DNA of 16,526 nucleotides from Elusimicrobiota bacterium (GCA_003158755.1 PMLF01000056.1:1-16526); one strand, 5' to 3'; shown: positions 5,657-14,053, counted from the stretch's first letter. The notes: generated by a model not told the origin, from the sequence alone. Made by a program: numbers and translations.

Positions 5657-7729
5657 ATGCTCGTCAGCGAAATCGTTTTTCCCATTCACATCGATAAAAG
5701 CTTCGACTACGCCGTGCCCGACGCCCTGGCCGAAAGGATCAAGCCCGGCCACCGGGTCCTGGCCCCCTTCGGCAGCCGCCGGGCGGAGGTCGGCGTCGTT
5801 CTTCGCCTTCACGACGGTTCGGGGAGTTCGTTCCCCCTGGAAAAAATCAAACCCCTGGCGTCCCTATTGGACCCAGAGCCGGCGTTGACTCTCGAAGACC
5901 TGGCCCTGGCGGATTGGATGGCAAAACGGACCTTCTGTTCGAGAGGCGAAGCCGTGTTCGGCGTCCTGCCCGTCGGTCGGATGCGCCCGCCGAAACGATC
6001 GGTCGTTTCCTCGGCGGTGAGGGAATCTCCGGCGCCGTACGGCGCACCCCGCCCGGAGACCTTCACGGCGGACCAGGCTTCCGCCCTAGATCGACTCCTC
6101 CCCGCAGTCCGTTCCGGAGGATTCGCCCCGTTCCTCCTTCAAGGAGTCAACGCCTCGGGTAAGACGGAAATCTATCTGCACCTGATCGAAGCCGCCCTGG
6201 AATCAGGCCGGACGGCGATCCTCCTCGTGCCCGAGATCGGCCTGACGCCCCAGACGGAAGCCCACCTGTGCGCTCGGTTCGGCGCGGGCGTGGCCGTCTG
6301 GCACAGCGCCCTGTCCGCGGGCGAGCGTTGGAAGCTTTGGCAGAACGCCCGCGCGGGTCGGGTGCGGGTGATCGCCGGGCCCCGATCGGCGCTCTTTCTC
6401 CCCCTGCCGAAACCCGGGCTCATCGTCCTCGACGAGGAGCACGACGCCTCCTACAAAAATGATTCCACCCCCCGGTACCACGCCCGCGACGCGGCCTTGG
6501 AGAAAGGCCGGCTCTACGGCTGTCCCGTCGTGCTTGGAAGCGCCACGCCTTCCATGGAATCCCTCCAAGCCTCCCGCGACGGACGGCTGACGCCGGTGCG
6601 GATGCCCCGCCGAGTGGCAGACCGACCGTTCCCCAAAGTGGCCATCGTGGACATGCGGAAAGAAAAAGGGTGGTACATGTCCGACGCCTTGGTGAACGGC
6701 CTGAGGGACCGACTGTCCAAGGGAGAGCAATCCATGCTCCTCCTCAATCGCCGGGGTTTCGCCACCCGCGTGCTCTGTAAGGTCTGCGGCTGGGAAGCCC
6801 AATGCCCGAACTGCCGGGTCAACCTCGTGAGCCATAAGGAGACCGCTCCCGGGGAAAAAAAGGATCCGTCCTCGGAGGAACTCGATTTCGGCGGCACGGG
6901 GAATCGATTCTCGCCCGGAGCCTCTAGCCTTCGATGCCACACCTGTGATCACCGGGAGGATTTCCCAAACCGCTGTCCTTCCTGCCGCGGAGAAGTCGTT
7001 TCCTTCAGCGGGCGCGGCACCCAGCGGGTCGAGGGGGATTTACGGCTTCTATTTCCAAACGCCCGAATCCTCCGGTGGGACCGAGACACCACCCAGAAAA
7101 AAGCGTCCCACGAACGCGCGTTCCGGGCCATGCGTTCCAACGAGGTGGACATCGTCATCGGCACCCAGATGATCGCACAAGGGCTGGACTTCCCCCGGGT
7201 CACCTTGGGCGGCGTCCTGGACGCGGACAGCGCCTTGCGCTTCCCGGATTTCCGCGCGGGGGAGCGGGCCTTCCGTCTCCTCTCCCAAGTGGCTGGCCGC
7301 GTCGGCCGGGGCGACGTCTCCGGCGAAGTTATATTGCAGACTCGCCACCCCGACCACTACGCCGTGAAAGCGGCGGAGACTTTCGACTACGACGCCTTCT
7401 CCGAGAACGAACTGGCTTTCCGGCGGGAGATGGGCTACCCGCCTTTCGCGCGTCTTGCCTCCCTTCTCCTTCGCGCCAAAGACGACGGCCGGGCGGAAAA
7501 ATCCGCCGAGACATTGATGCGTTTCCTCGAGGACCGCCTCCCCGTCGGAGCCCAAGCCCTGGGCCCCGCACCCGCCTTCCACCACCACCGGGAAGGCTCG
7601 GCCCAATGGCAGATTATCCTTAAGGCACCGCCCGACTCTTTCGACCGGACCCTACCCCTTTTGAAGGAGTATGATGTTCCCGCCGGAGTATCCTTGACGG
7701 TGGACGTGGACCCGGAAGACCTCGCATGA
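5657..7729 (+). CDS. priA: Primosomal protein N' (PriA), replication restart DNA helicase
   Basis: PriA recognises stalled forks, unwinds DNA 3'-5' and reloads the replicative helicase. The 690-residue product is close to family length (E. coli about 730). The N-terminal 3'-DNA-binding domain is at about 1-105 (SFDYAVPD, GHRVLAPFGSR). The helicase core follows: Walker A GVNASGKT (163-170), Walker B DEEH (259-262), and GSATPS (294-299). Eight zinc-binding cysteines are present: C374, C377, C383, C386, C427, C430, C440, C443. Motifs V/VI are in GTQMIAQGLDFP and QVAGRVGRG. The Walker A is slightly non-canonical (usually GVTGSGKT) but satisfies GxxxxGKT. Between C386 and C427 there are 40 residues where E. 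coli has about 14, a hydrophilic insertion in the zinc domain. The stop overlaps the next start by ATGA, so the downstream membrane-protein gene is translationally coupled. Confidence 0.97.
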   Translation: MLVSEIVFPIHIDKSFDYAVPDALAERIKPGHRVLAPFGSRRAEVGVVLRLHDGSGSSFPLEKIKPLASLLDPEPALTLEDLALADWMAKRTFCSRGEAVFGVLPVGRMRPPKRSVVSSAVRESPAPYGAPRPETFTADQASALDRLLPAVRSGGFAPFLLQGVNASGKTEIYLHLIEAALESGRTAILLVPEIGLTPQTEAHLCARFGAGVAVWHSALSAGERWKLWQNARAGRVRVIAGPRSALFLPLPKPGLIVLDEEHDASYKNDSTPRYHARDAALEKGRLYGCPVVLGSATPSMESLQASRDGRLTPVRMPRRVADRPFPKVAIVDMRKEKGWYMSDALVNGLRDRLSKGEQSMLLLNRRGFATRVLCKVCGWEAQCPNCRVNLVSHKETAPGEKKDPSSEELDFGGTGNRFSPGASSLRCHTCDHREDFPNRCPSCRGEVVSFSGRGTQRVEGDLRLLFPNARILRWDRDTTQKKASHERAFRAMRSNEVDIVIGTQMIAQGLDFPRVTLGGVLDADSALRFPDFRAGERAFRLLSQVAGRVGRGDVSGEVILQTRHPDHYAVKAAETFDYDAFSENELAFRREMGYPPFARLASLLLRAKDDGRAEKSAETLMRFLEDRLPVGAQALGPAPAFHHHREGSAQWQIILKAPPDSFDRTLPLLKEYDVPAGVSLTVDVDPEDLA

Positions 7730-9912
7730 TGCCTTTTCTAAGTTTCCTGATTTTTTTCGCCTTGTACGCGGGCTCGGCGTTCCCGGCCTTCGGTTCCGAC
7801 CAGGCCGCGGAGCTCCTGGCCGCCGTCGCGGCCAACGGCGTTCCCCCGCCGCCGGCCCAAACGTTGGCGTGGCTCCTGGCCAAAATCTCCCTCTGGATCC
7901 CCTTCGGCTCTCCCGGCTACCGCGCGAACCTCCTGGCCGCCGCCCTGATGGCGGCCACGGTGCCCTTGGTGGCGAGCCTTTTGGAACGGCTGTCCCCGCC
8001 CAAGGAATGGGCGCCCTTCGCGCACCAAGAACTCGAGCGGGAACGCTGGCTATCCACGGCCTGCTGGCTGACCGCGCTCTTGTGGGGACTCTCCGCCGGA
8101 CCCTGGCGATCCGCTCTCTCCCTCGGCGCCGACACGGTCGGGCTCTTCCTGACGGTGCTCGCTTTCCGCTTCGCCGCCGCCGAAAGGAGAGACAAGGTCT
8201 TCACCTGGACCGCTTTTCTTGCGGGCCTGGCCTGCGGCCAATGGCCCGTGGCGTTCCTGACGCTTCCCGGGATGATCCTCCTTCGATCTTCGGAGGATGG
8301 CGGACGCGTTCCCCCGTTCACGCGCCTTTGGTTTTGGCGGATCCTCGGCCGCGCCCTTGCTTTCGCGGCCGGACTGGCCCCCGCCGCCGGAACGATCCTC
8401 CTCTCCCTCCGCGCCCCGCTCCTCGATTTCGGCTCCCCGGACACGTGGAGTTCCTGGGCGAATTACTCCTTGACTCGAGCGCCATTTTCCCCGCCGGCCC
8501 TGGACGCGGCGGGGAGGACCCTATGGCCGTCCATCTTCCGGTCCCTCGGCGGCGTCTACACCCTTCCCGGGGCGGCCCTTTGGCTGTTCGGATTTTTCCG
8601 GCTGGCGCGGAGCCGCCCGTTGCTTTTCCAAGCGGCGGCGGTGACGGCATTGTTGCCCGGCCCCATCCTGCTCCTCGCCTCCCGGCCTTTTCCCGATCCG
8701 ACGTCTCCGCCCCAAGCCGCGGTCTGGGGCCTTTGCGCCTTGGGCCTGTCGGTTCCCTTCCTTTGGGGCTATCACCGGGCGGGCGTGCGGCACCCGGCGG
8801 CGCGAACGGCATTGGCGGCGCTCTTGCCGCTGAGCCTGGCGGCGAGGCTTCCGTCGGCGGCCCGCAACGACGTCGCCTTGCGGGACCGCGCTGAAAACGT
8901 TATGCAGTCCCTTCCCAGCGGCTCCGTACTCTGGAATCCGACCGCCCCAGGCGCCCTCTTCTACGCCCAATTCATCGAGGGGCGGCGAACGGACGTCCAC
9001 GTCGTGCGCCGCCCCGAAGCCGTTTGGGCCCGAGCGGAGTACCGTCGTCGATACCCGGTTTCCGGACATCCATCGCCGTACGTCCTATCTCCGGACTTGT
9101 TCTTCCTCGATCTCGCGCGGGACGCCGGGGCCGAAAATATTTTCACCGACGACTCGCTCCGCCTGCCGGAGGTGGACCCGGCGACGGGCCTCCCGGCGAT
9201 CGGCCGGTATCCCGAGGACGCCCTGCCGTCGGGCGCCGCCTTCCAGTTCCTGCCGGCAGACAGCCATCGCCTCGTGGCGCCCGCCGCCCAAATCTCTTTG
9301 GCCAGGGTCCCCTTCTGGGCGTTTCGGACCGGCGATCCCGAAGGAATCGCCCGCGCGCGCATGGCCCTCTCGATCAAATTGGATCAATACGGTCTCGGCC
9401 GGGAAGCGGAGGAGGAAGCCCTTTCCGCCCTGGCCTTCGACCCGGGACTCCCGGACGCCCACCGACGGCTGGGAGAAACCGCGCTGGAGCGGGGCGACGA
9501 CGCACGCGCCGCCGTCCATTTCCAACGCGCTTTGATCCGCGACCCGCGACGCGCGGATCTTTGGAGCTTCTTGGCCCGAGCCGCCCGCCAAAAGGGAGAT
9601 CTCGCCGCGACCGCAACCGCCGCCCGCACCGCCCTCGCGTTGGACCCGTCCCTCGTTGAAACTCGTCGCCTTCTGGCGGAAACCCTCGAAGAAGGAAATA
9701 GGTGGCGATCCGCCGCCGAGAACTGGCGAATCCTCATGGAGGGAATACCCGACGAACGCCTCTACATCTGGCGCTTGGCCCGCGCGGAAGCCCGCTCCAA
9801 TCGCTCCGACAAAGCCAAAGCGGCCTTGCGGGAGTATTTTATGTTCCCCCTTTCCCCGGAGGAGAAAGAGCAAGCCGAAGCGCTTGAAAATTCCTTGGAA
9901 GTCAAACATTGA
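7726..9912 (+). CDS. Multi-pass membrane protein, DUF2723-like, with C-terminal TPR domain
   Basis: The product has 728 residues. The N-terminal ~370 residues hold many hydrophobic helices: a first segment at about 3-22, then several Leu/Ala/Trp-rich segments between about 65 and 365. The start resembles DUF2723 (glycosyltransferase-like, related to protein O-mannosyltransferases): an acidic residue after the first helix (SDQAAELLAA), a proline cluster (VPPPPAQTLAWLLAK) and IPFGSPGYRANLLAA. However, the family's usual DSGE and HPPGYPL motifs are altered here, so catalysis is uncertain. A soluble extracytoplasmic region follows. Residues about 546-720 form at least three tetratricopeptide repeats (for example LPDAHRRLGETALERGDDAR and the ALIRDPRRADLW and ALALDPSLVETR boundaries). 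It overlaps priA by 4 bases and the HAD gene by 4 bases. Sugar transfer to a lipid or protein is possible but unproven. Confidence 0.82.
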   Translation: MMPFLSFLIFFALYAGSAFPAFGSDQAAELLAAVAANGVPPPPAQTLAWLLAKISLWIPFGSPGYRANLLAAALMAATVPLVASLLERLSPPKEWAPFAHQELERERWLSTACWLTALLWGLSAGPWRSALSLGADTVGLFLTVLAFRFAAAERRDKVFTWTAFLAGLACGQWPVAFLTLPGMILLRSSEDGGRVPPFTRLWFWRILGRALAFAAGLAPAAGTILLSLRAPLLDFGSPDTWSSWANYSLTRAPFSPPALDAAGRTLWPSIFRSLGGVYTLPGAALWLFGFFRLARSRPLLFQAAAVTALLPGPILLLASRPFPDPTSPPQAAVWGLCALGLSVPFLWGYHRAGVRHPAARTALAALLPLSLAARLPSAARNDVALRDRAENVMQSLPSGSVLWNPTAPGALFYAQFIEGRRTDVHVVRRPEAVWARAEYRRRYPVSGHPSPYVLSPDLFFLDLARDAGAENIFTDDSLRLPEVDPATGLPAIGRYPEDALPSGAAFQFLPADSHRLVAPAAQISLARVPFWAFRTGDPEGIARARMALSIKLDQYGLGREAEEEALSALAFDPGLPDAHRRLGETALERGDDARAAVHFQRALIRDPRRADLWSFLARAARQKGDLAATATAARTALALDPSLVETRRLLAETLEEGNRWRSAAENWRILMEGIPDERLYIWRLARAEARSNRSDKAKAALREYFMFPLSPEEKEQAEALENSLEVKH

Positions 9913-10601
9913 ACCCCCGCGCCGTTTTCCTTGACGCCGGAAATACCCTTTTCCGACCGTTTCCATCCGTCGGGAGCGTCTACGCCCGGGTCGCCCGCCG
10001 CCATGGAGCAAAGGTTCCGTCGGACGAGGTACAGCGTCGGTTCGAGGCCGAGTGGGCCCGGCACAACCGATTGGCGGGGTTGAAACACGAGAAAGACGAA
10101 AAACGGTGGTGGAGTAAACTGGTCAGGAACGTCTTCGGCGACGCTTTCCGCAACGAGAAGACCTTCGCCGCCTATTTCGAGGAACTCCATCATGAGTTCG
10201 CCATGCCCCGCACGTGGCGGCTCTACCCGGACGCACTGCCGGCGTTGAAAGCGCTTCGCCGGCGGGGATTCATTTTGGGAATCGTTTCGAATTGGGATTC
10301 GAGGCTCTTCTCGCTTTGCGACGGGCTGGGGGTGACACCCCACGTTAACTTCATCCTGGCGTCGGCGGTGGAAGGGACGTCGAAACCCGAGAAGGAAATT
10401 TTCCGTCGGGCCCTCCGGCGGGCGGGCGTCCGGCCCGACGAGGCGTTGCACGTGGGAGACAGTTTCCGGGAGGATTACCTGGGGGCGTCTCGGGCGGGGA
10501 TCTCCGCGAAACTGCTTTGCCGCGACGGAAAACGGCGCCGGGACGCCGAATGCATCACTTCGTTGAAGGAGTTGGCGGCCGCCGCGCGGGCGCTGACTTA
10601 A
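9909..10601 (+). CDS. HAD-superfamily hydrolase, DREG-2/HDHD3-like
   Basis: This 230-residue protein is a probable phosphatase of the HAD-IA subfamily. Motif I is FLDAGNTLF with nucleophile Asp9; the usual second Asp (acid/base) is Gly11, as is common in DAxGT-type members. Motif II is Ser127 in GIVSNWDSRL. Motif III is Lys159 in SKPEKEIF. Motif IV is GDSFREDYLGA (Asp184, Glu188, Asp189). The cap domain is a helical insert at about 20-105. The SNWDSRL and HVGDSFREDYLGA signatures resemble the REG-2-like branch, whose substrates are mostly unknown. The start is the TTG in a TTGA overlap with the previous stop, leaving no other in-frame start before motif I. It is the last gene of the priA unit. 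Its 3' end overlaps the convergent transferase gene by 47 bp, with no terminator visible. Confidence 0.9.
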   Translation: MNPRAVFLDAGNTLFRPFPSVGSVYARVARRHGAKVPSDEVQRRFEAEWARHNRLAGLKHEKDEKRWWSKLVRNVFGDAFRNEKTFAAYFEELHHEFAMPRTWRLYPDALPALKALRRRGFILGIVSNWDSRLFSLCDGLGVTPHVNFILASAVEGTSKPEKEIFRRALRRAGVRPDEALHVGDSFREDYLGASRAGISAKLLCRDGKRRRDAECITSLKELAAAARALT

Positions 10602-11211
10602 AGAAAAACTTTTCAAAGGCGTCGGCGATGGCCTCCGCCGCATTGTCCTTCAGCTTCGCCTCTGCCGCCCACACATTACCCTGATAAAGCCGCCCCCAAC
10701 GCGTCACCCGCATCGCTCCGCCGACGATTTTTTTCCCCTGAAACATCAGGTCGTCCGTCGCCGGCGCATCCGCGCAAAATCCCCCCGCCACCGAAGGACC
10801 GGGATGAAATGACGCTACGACCCCAATGGATGAAAGCGCTTCGCGAACCGTTTCGTGGATCGCGCGGTAAACCTCTTTCACACTCCGAGGGAACGAAGCG
10901 TGGTCCTTGTTCCATGCCAAGGAATAACTGAGACACAGGTCGTGAAAAACCGCGCCCCCGCCCGTCGGGCGACGAACCGCCTCGCGGGCGGATAAGATCA
11001 TGGCCTGGTTAGCGGCTTGATGAGCGTCGCACAAACGGCCGTAAGAGAGGACGGGGTGTTTCCATCGGAACAGGCGCAGGACGGGGACGGAAGCGGGATC
11101 TTTCTGGGCTTCCAGGAGGGCTTCATCGGCCTCCATGTTTTCGGCGCCTGACGCCGGGCCGTCCACCCGCAGACGCCACGGATAAGAAAATCGTCCCGTG
11201 CCAATATTCAT
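10555..11211 (-). CDS. Lipoate-protein ligase / octanoyltransferase family protein (LplA/LipM-like)
   Basis: This 218-residue enzyme of the BPL/LPL catalytic fold attaches lipoate or octanoate to the lysine of lipoyl domains such as GcvH. Key signatures are RRPTGGGAVFHD at 80-91, Lys161 in GKKIVGGAMR, and RLYQGNV at 174-180. Cys146 in GGFCADAP aligns with the acyl-carrying cysteine of LipM/LipL octanoyltransferases (ACFxxPS pattern), so an octanoyltransferase feeding the LipA encoded in the same cluster is at least as likely as an ATP-dependent ligase. It lacks the C-terminal accessory domain of E. coli LplA. The frame stays open far upstream on this strand, but homology begins just after MNIGTGRFSYPWRL, so the ATG at 11211 is chosen; AGGGG nine bases upstream is the likely ribosome-binding site. 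The 3' end overlaps the convergent HAD gene. Confidence 0.88.
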   Translation of the reverse strand: MNIGTGRFSYPWRLRVDGPASGAENMEADEALLEAQKDPASVPVLRLFRWKHPVLSYGRLCDAHQAANQAMILSAREAVRRPTGGGAVFHDLCLSYSLAWNKDHASFPRSVKEVYRAIHETVREALSSIGVVASFHPGPSVAGGFCADAPATDDLMFQGKKIVGGAMRVTRWGRLYQGNVWAAEAKLKDNAAEAIADAFEKFFFKSAPARRPPTPSTK

Positions 11212-11217
11212 AAGGTT

Positions 11218-11254
11218 CCGCCCCTTTCGTAGGGGCGGGTCTAAGACCCGCCCC
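11218..11254. repeat. GC-rich palindromic element (REP-like) between gcvPB and the transferase gene
   Basis: A perfect 11-base inverted repeat, GGGGCGGGTCT (11232-11242) and AGACCCGCCCC (11244-11254), is separated by a single A. A third arm, CCGCCCC at 11218-11224, can instead pair with GGGGCGG at 11232-11238 around a 7-base loop. The two structures are mutually exclusive. The sequence style (GTAGGGGCGGGT followed by its mirror) resembles dispersed REP-type elements of many bacterial genomes. It lies within the roughly 50-base gap after the gcvPB stop and overlaps the likely ribosome-binding site of the next gene. Confidence 0.75.
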
Positions 11255-11261
11255 CAACTAA

Positions 11262-12734
11262 TCAGTCCCGCCGGTATCGGAGGATGGGCTCCCGGGCGGC
11301 CTTGACCTCGTCCAATCGGCGGACGGGGGTCGTGTGAGGAGCGGTCTTCACTTTTTCGGGTGTGGTCAGGCTTTCCTCGACGATCGCGGCCATGGCGGCG
11401 GCGAAGTCGTCCAGGGTCTCCCGACTCTCGTTTTCCGTCGGTTCGATCATCATGGCTTCGTGCACGATCGATGGGAAGTACACCGTCGGCGCGTAGAAAC
11501 CGTAATCCAAGAGGCGCTTCGCGGCGTCGAGGGTGCGGACGCCGTTGGCGAACGCGCCTTCGCCCGACACGACCACCTCGTGCATGAAAGGTCCTTTGGG
11601 CATTTTGGGGAAAAGCGGCGCCAATTTGGCGCGCAGGTAGTTGGCGGCGAGGATGGCGTTCTCGCTCATTTCCCGGAACCCTTCGGCCCCCTGGAGCCTC
11701 ATGTAGCAGTACGTTCGGATCAAGATGCCAACGTTTCCCTGGAACCCATGAACCTTGCCGATGGAGGAAGGATAATCCAAATTTCTTCGATAGACGTGGC
11801 CTTCCTTCACGACGCGCGGCACGGGAAGGAAAGGTTCGAGGGCCTTCTTCACGCCGACGGGCCCCGCCCCGGGACCGCCCCCCCCGTGAGGGGTGGAAAA
11901 TGTTTTGTGGACGTTCACGTGGAGAACGTCGACTCCCAGGTCCCCGGGCCGGAGCAGGCCGATGAGGGCGTTCAAGTTGGCGCCGTCCATATACATTAGC
12001 GCGCCCGCCCGGTGGACGAGGTCCACGATCTCCCGGACTTGGGGCTCGAAGACGCCGAGGGTCCCAGGAATGGTCATCATGAAGAGAGCCGTATCGGACC
12101 CGAGCTTGGCCCGAAGGTCGTCCAAATCCACCTGTCCGTCGGGACGGGACCTGACCGTCACCGCCTCGAGTCCTGCGGTGGCCGCCGACGCCGGGTTCGT
12201 CCCGTGGGCCGAGTCGGGGATGAGGACTTTCGTCCTCTTCTCGCCGCGCGATTCGTGATAGGCGCGAGCCACCAAAATCCCCGTCAGTTCGCCCTGGGCG
12301 CCCGCCGACGGCTGAAGCGTGAAGGCGTCCATGCCGCACAGCTCGCGAAGCCATCGCTCGACTTCATAAAGAATTTCCAGCACGCCCTGGGACAACTCGT
12401 GGGGCCTCAACGGATGCAGAGCGGAGAAATCCGGCAGCATCGCCATCCGGTCGTTCACTTTGGGGTTGTGTTTCATGGTGCAGGAGCCCAGAGGATAGAA
12501 GTGGGTGTCAATGCAGTAATTGAGCTGAGAGAGCCGCGTGTAGTGACGGATCACCTGGGGCTCGGACACTTCCGGCCAATCCGCCGGCGCCCGGCGGCGA
12601 AGGGCCGAAGGGATGGAGGTCTCCGGCTCGGTGCGCGGAACATCGGACGACGGCAAGGGGATCCCCGCCCGTCCCGAAACGCTCTGTTCGAAAATCAGCT
12701 CTTCGACGATCTTCCTGTCTCCGGTTATCGGCAT
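11262..12734 (-). CDS. gcvPB: Glycine dehydrogenase (decarboxylating) subunit 2
   Basis: This 490-residue protein is the C-terminal half of the P protein, which with GcvPA decarboxylates glycine and passes the aminomethyl group to lipoyl-GcvH. It carries the pyridoxal phosphate site: Lys277 in HVNVHKTFSTPHGGGGPG. Other family hallmarks are HYTRLSQLNYCIDTHFYPLG (65-83), SCTMKHNPK (84-92), QPSAGAQGE (141-149), DSAHGTNPASA (174-184), DGANLNA (250-256) and the C-terminal MMIEPTENES. The ATG at 12734 (MPITGDRK) is chosen because it fits the family start; a longer open frame extends upstream into gcvPA, but that part is only the other frame of gcvPA. The start overlaps the gcvPA stop by 10 bases, implying coupled translation of the two subunits. 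Confidence 0.97.
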   Translation of the reverse strand: MPITGDRKIVEELIFEQSVSGRAGIPLPSSDVPRTEPETSIPSALRRRAPADWPEVSEPQVIRHYTRLSQLNYCIDTHFYPLGSCTMKHNPKVNDRMAMLPDFSALHPLRPHELSQGVLEILYEVERWLRELCGMDAFTLQPSAGAQGELTGILVARAYHESRGEKRTKVLIPDSAHGTNPASAATAGLEAVTVRSRPDGQVDLDDLRAKLGSDTALFMMTIPGTLGVFEPQVREIVDLVHRAGALMYMDGANLNALIGLLRPGDLGVDVLHVNVHKTFSTPHGGGGPGAGPVGVKKALEPFLPVPRVVKEGHVYRRNLDYPSSIGKVHGFQGNVGILIRTYCYMRLQGAEGFREMSENAILAANYLRAKLAPLFPKMPKGPFMHEVVVSGEGAFANGVRTLDAAKRLLDYGFYAPTVYFPSIVHEAMMIEPTENESRETLDDFAAAMAAIVEESLTTPEKVKTAPHTTPVRRLDEVKAAREPILRYRRD

Positions 12735-14053
12735 ACGTTCTCCAGCAACCCGACGAAAGCGTCCATGTCGCCTCGGGTTTTGATCTCGGTGACGCAAATC
12801 AGGAGACTGTCTTTCAGGGCGGGGAAATACCGTCCGAGGGGGAGACCGGCGAGGACCCCTTCCCGGGCGAGGAGCTCCTCGATGCGATCGGGAGGCACGG
12901 GGCACTTCACGGCGAACTCGTTGAAGAAGGGCCGGTCGAAAGTCCGAGGGAATCCGCGCTTTTCCAACTCCCCGGCGAGGTAATGGGCTTTTTGGAAATT
13001 CAGGTCCGCCAGGCGGCGCAAACCTTCCTTGCCCAGGAGCGACATGTGGATCGTCGACGCCAAAGCGCAGAGGGCCTGGTTGGTGCAGATGTTGGAGGTG
13101 GCCTTTTCCCGGCGGATGTGTTGTTCCCGAGCCTGAAGGGTGAGGACGAAAGCCCGCTTGCCTTCCTGGTCCACGGTCTGCCCGACGATGCGGCCGGGCG
13201 TCTTGCGGATCAGGTCCATCTTGCAGGCGAAGAGGCCCACGTACGGACCGCCGTATCCCAGGGGCAGTCCCAGGGGCTGTCCCTCGGCCACGGCAATGTC
13301 AGCGCCGTATTCCCCCGGAGGGACGATCATTCCAAGAGCCACCGGGTAGCTGGAGGCGATGAGGAGCGCGCCCGCCTCATGGACCAATTTCGACAGCTCA
13401 TGGACGTGGATTTCAAGACAGCCGAAGAAATTCGGGTTTTGGACCAGGAGCGCGGCGGTGCCGGCCCCCAGCACTTTTTTGACCGTCGAAGGTTCCAGCA
13501 CGCCTCCGCGACAAGGGAGAACATTCAACCGAACGCCGGAGTGCTTGAGATAGGTTTCGATCACCTGGCGGGTCTGAGGATGAACGGTATCCGGGACGAG
13601 CACTTCGCTTCGACCCGTGTGCTTGGCGGCCATGAGGCAAGCCTCCGCCGCCGCCGAGGCGCCGTCGTAAAGGGAAGCGTTCGCCGCCTCCATCTCGAAA
13701 AGGTTGCATACCATCGACTGGAACTCGAAGATGGACTGGAGAGTGCCCTGACTGGCTTCCGCCTGGTACGGCGTGTAGGCGGTGGAGAATTCCCCCCGCA
13801 AAGCCAACGCCCACACCGAGGTGGGAACGAAATGCTCGTAGGCTCCCGCGCCGAGATAGGACTGGGCCAAATGGTCCCGCTTGGCCAGTTCCTCCATATG
13901 GCGCACCAATTCCATTTCCGACATGGACCCCGGGAGGTCCAATGGCGGACGGATCAAATCCTTGGGCAACCCTTCCAGGAGGTCGTCGAAGCTTCGGACA
14001 CCGATGGTCCGGAGCATTTCTTTCTTTTGCCCTTCGGTGTGGGGAACGAACAT
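12725..14053 (-). CDS. gcvPA: Glycine dehydrogenase (decarboxylating) subunit 1
   Basis: This 442-residue protein is the N-terminal half of the split P protein and forms a heterotetramer with GcvPB. It has family length and landmarks: MFVPHTEGQKKEML at the N-terminus, SYLGAGAYEHFVP (65-77), TAYTPYQAEASQG (91-103), EMEAANASLYDGASAAAEA (120-138), QPLGLPLGYGGPYVGLFA, the REQHIRREKATSNICTNQAL segment and VTEIKTR near the C-terminus. It lacks the PLP-binding lysine, as expected for this subunit. The ATG overlaps the gcvH stop (TGATG), so translation is probably coupled. Split P proteins are usual in many bacterial phyla, in contrast with the single-chain enzyme of E. coli. Confidence 0.97.
   Translation of the reverse strand: MFVPHTEGQKKEMLRTIGVRSFDDLLEGLPKDLIRPPLDLPGSMSEMELVRHMEELAKRDHLAQSYLGAGAYEHFVPTSVWALALRGEFSTAYTPYQAEASQGTLQSIFEFQSMVCNLFEMEAANASLYDGASAAAEACLMAAKHTGRSEVLVPDTVHPQTRQVIETYLKHSGVRLNVLPCRGGVLEPSTVKKVLGAGTAALLVQNPNFFGCLEIHVHELSKLVHEAGALLIASSYPVALGMIVPPGEYGADIAVAEGQPLGLPLGYGGPYVGLFACKMDLIRKTPGRIVGQTVDQEGKRAFVLTLQAREQHIRREKATSNICTNQALCALASTIHMSLLGKEGLRRLADLNFQKAHYLAGELEKRGFPRTFDRPFFNEFAVKCPVPPDRIEELLAREGVLAGLPLGRYFPALKDSLLICVTEIKTRGDMDAFVGLLENVCR

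Noticed and set aside
10591..10625. Possible terminator between the convergent HAD and transferase genes (GAAAA/TTTTC)
   Set aside because: The stem is only five A-T-rich pairs with a two-base loop and lacks a GC-rich core, so it is not a credible intrinsic terminator.
11212..12354. N-terminal extension of the transferase frame up to 12354 on the minus strand
   Set aside because: The extension runs through gcvPB in another frame and is Arg/Gly/Pro-rich with no homology. The transferase fold starts at the ATG at 11211.
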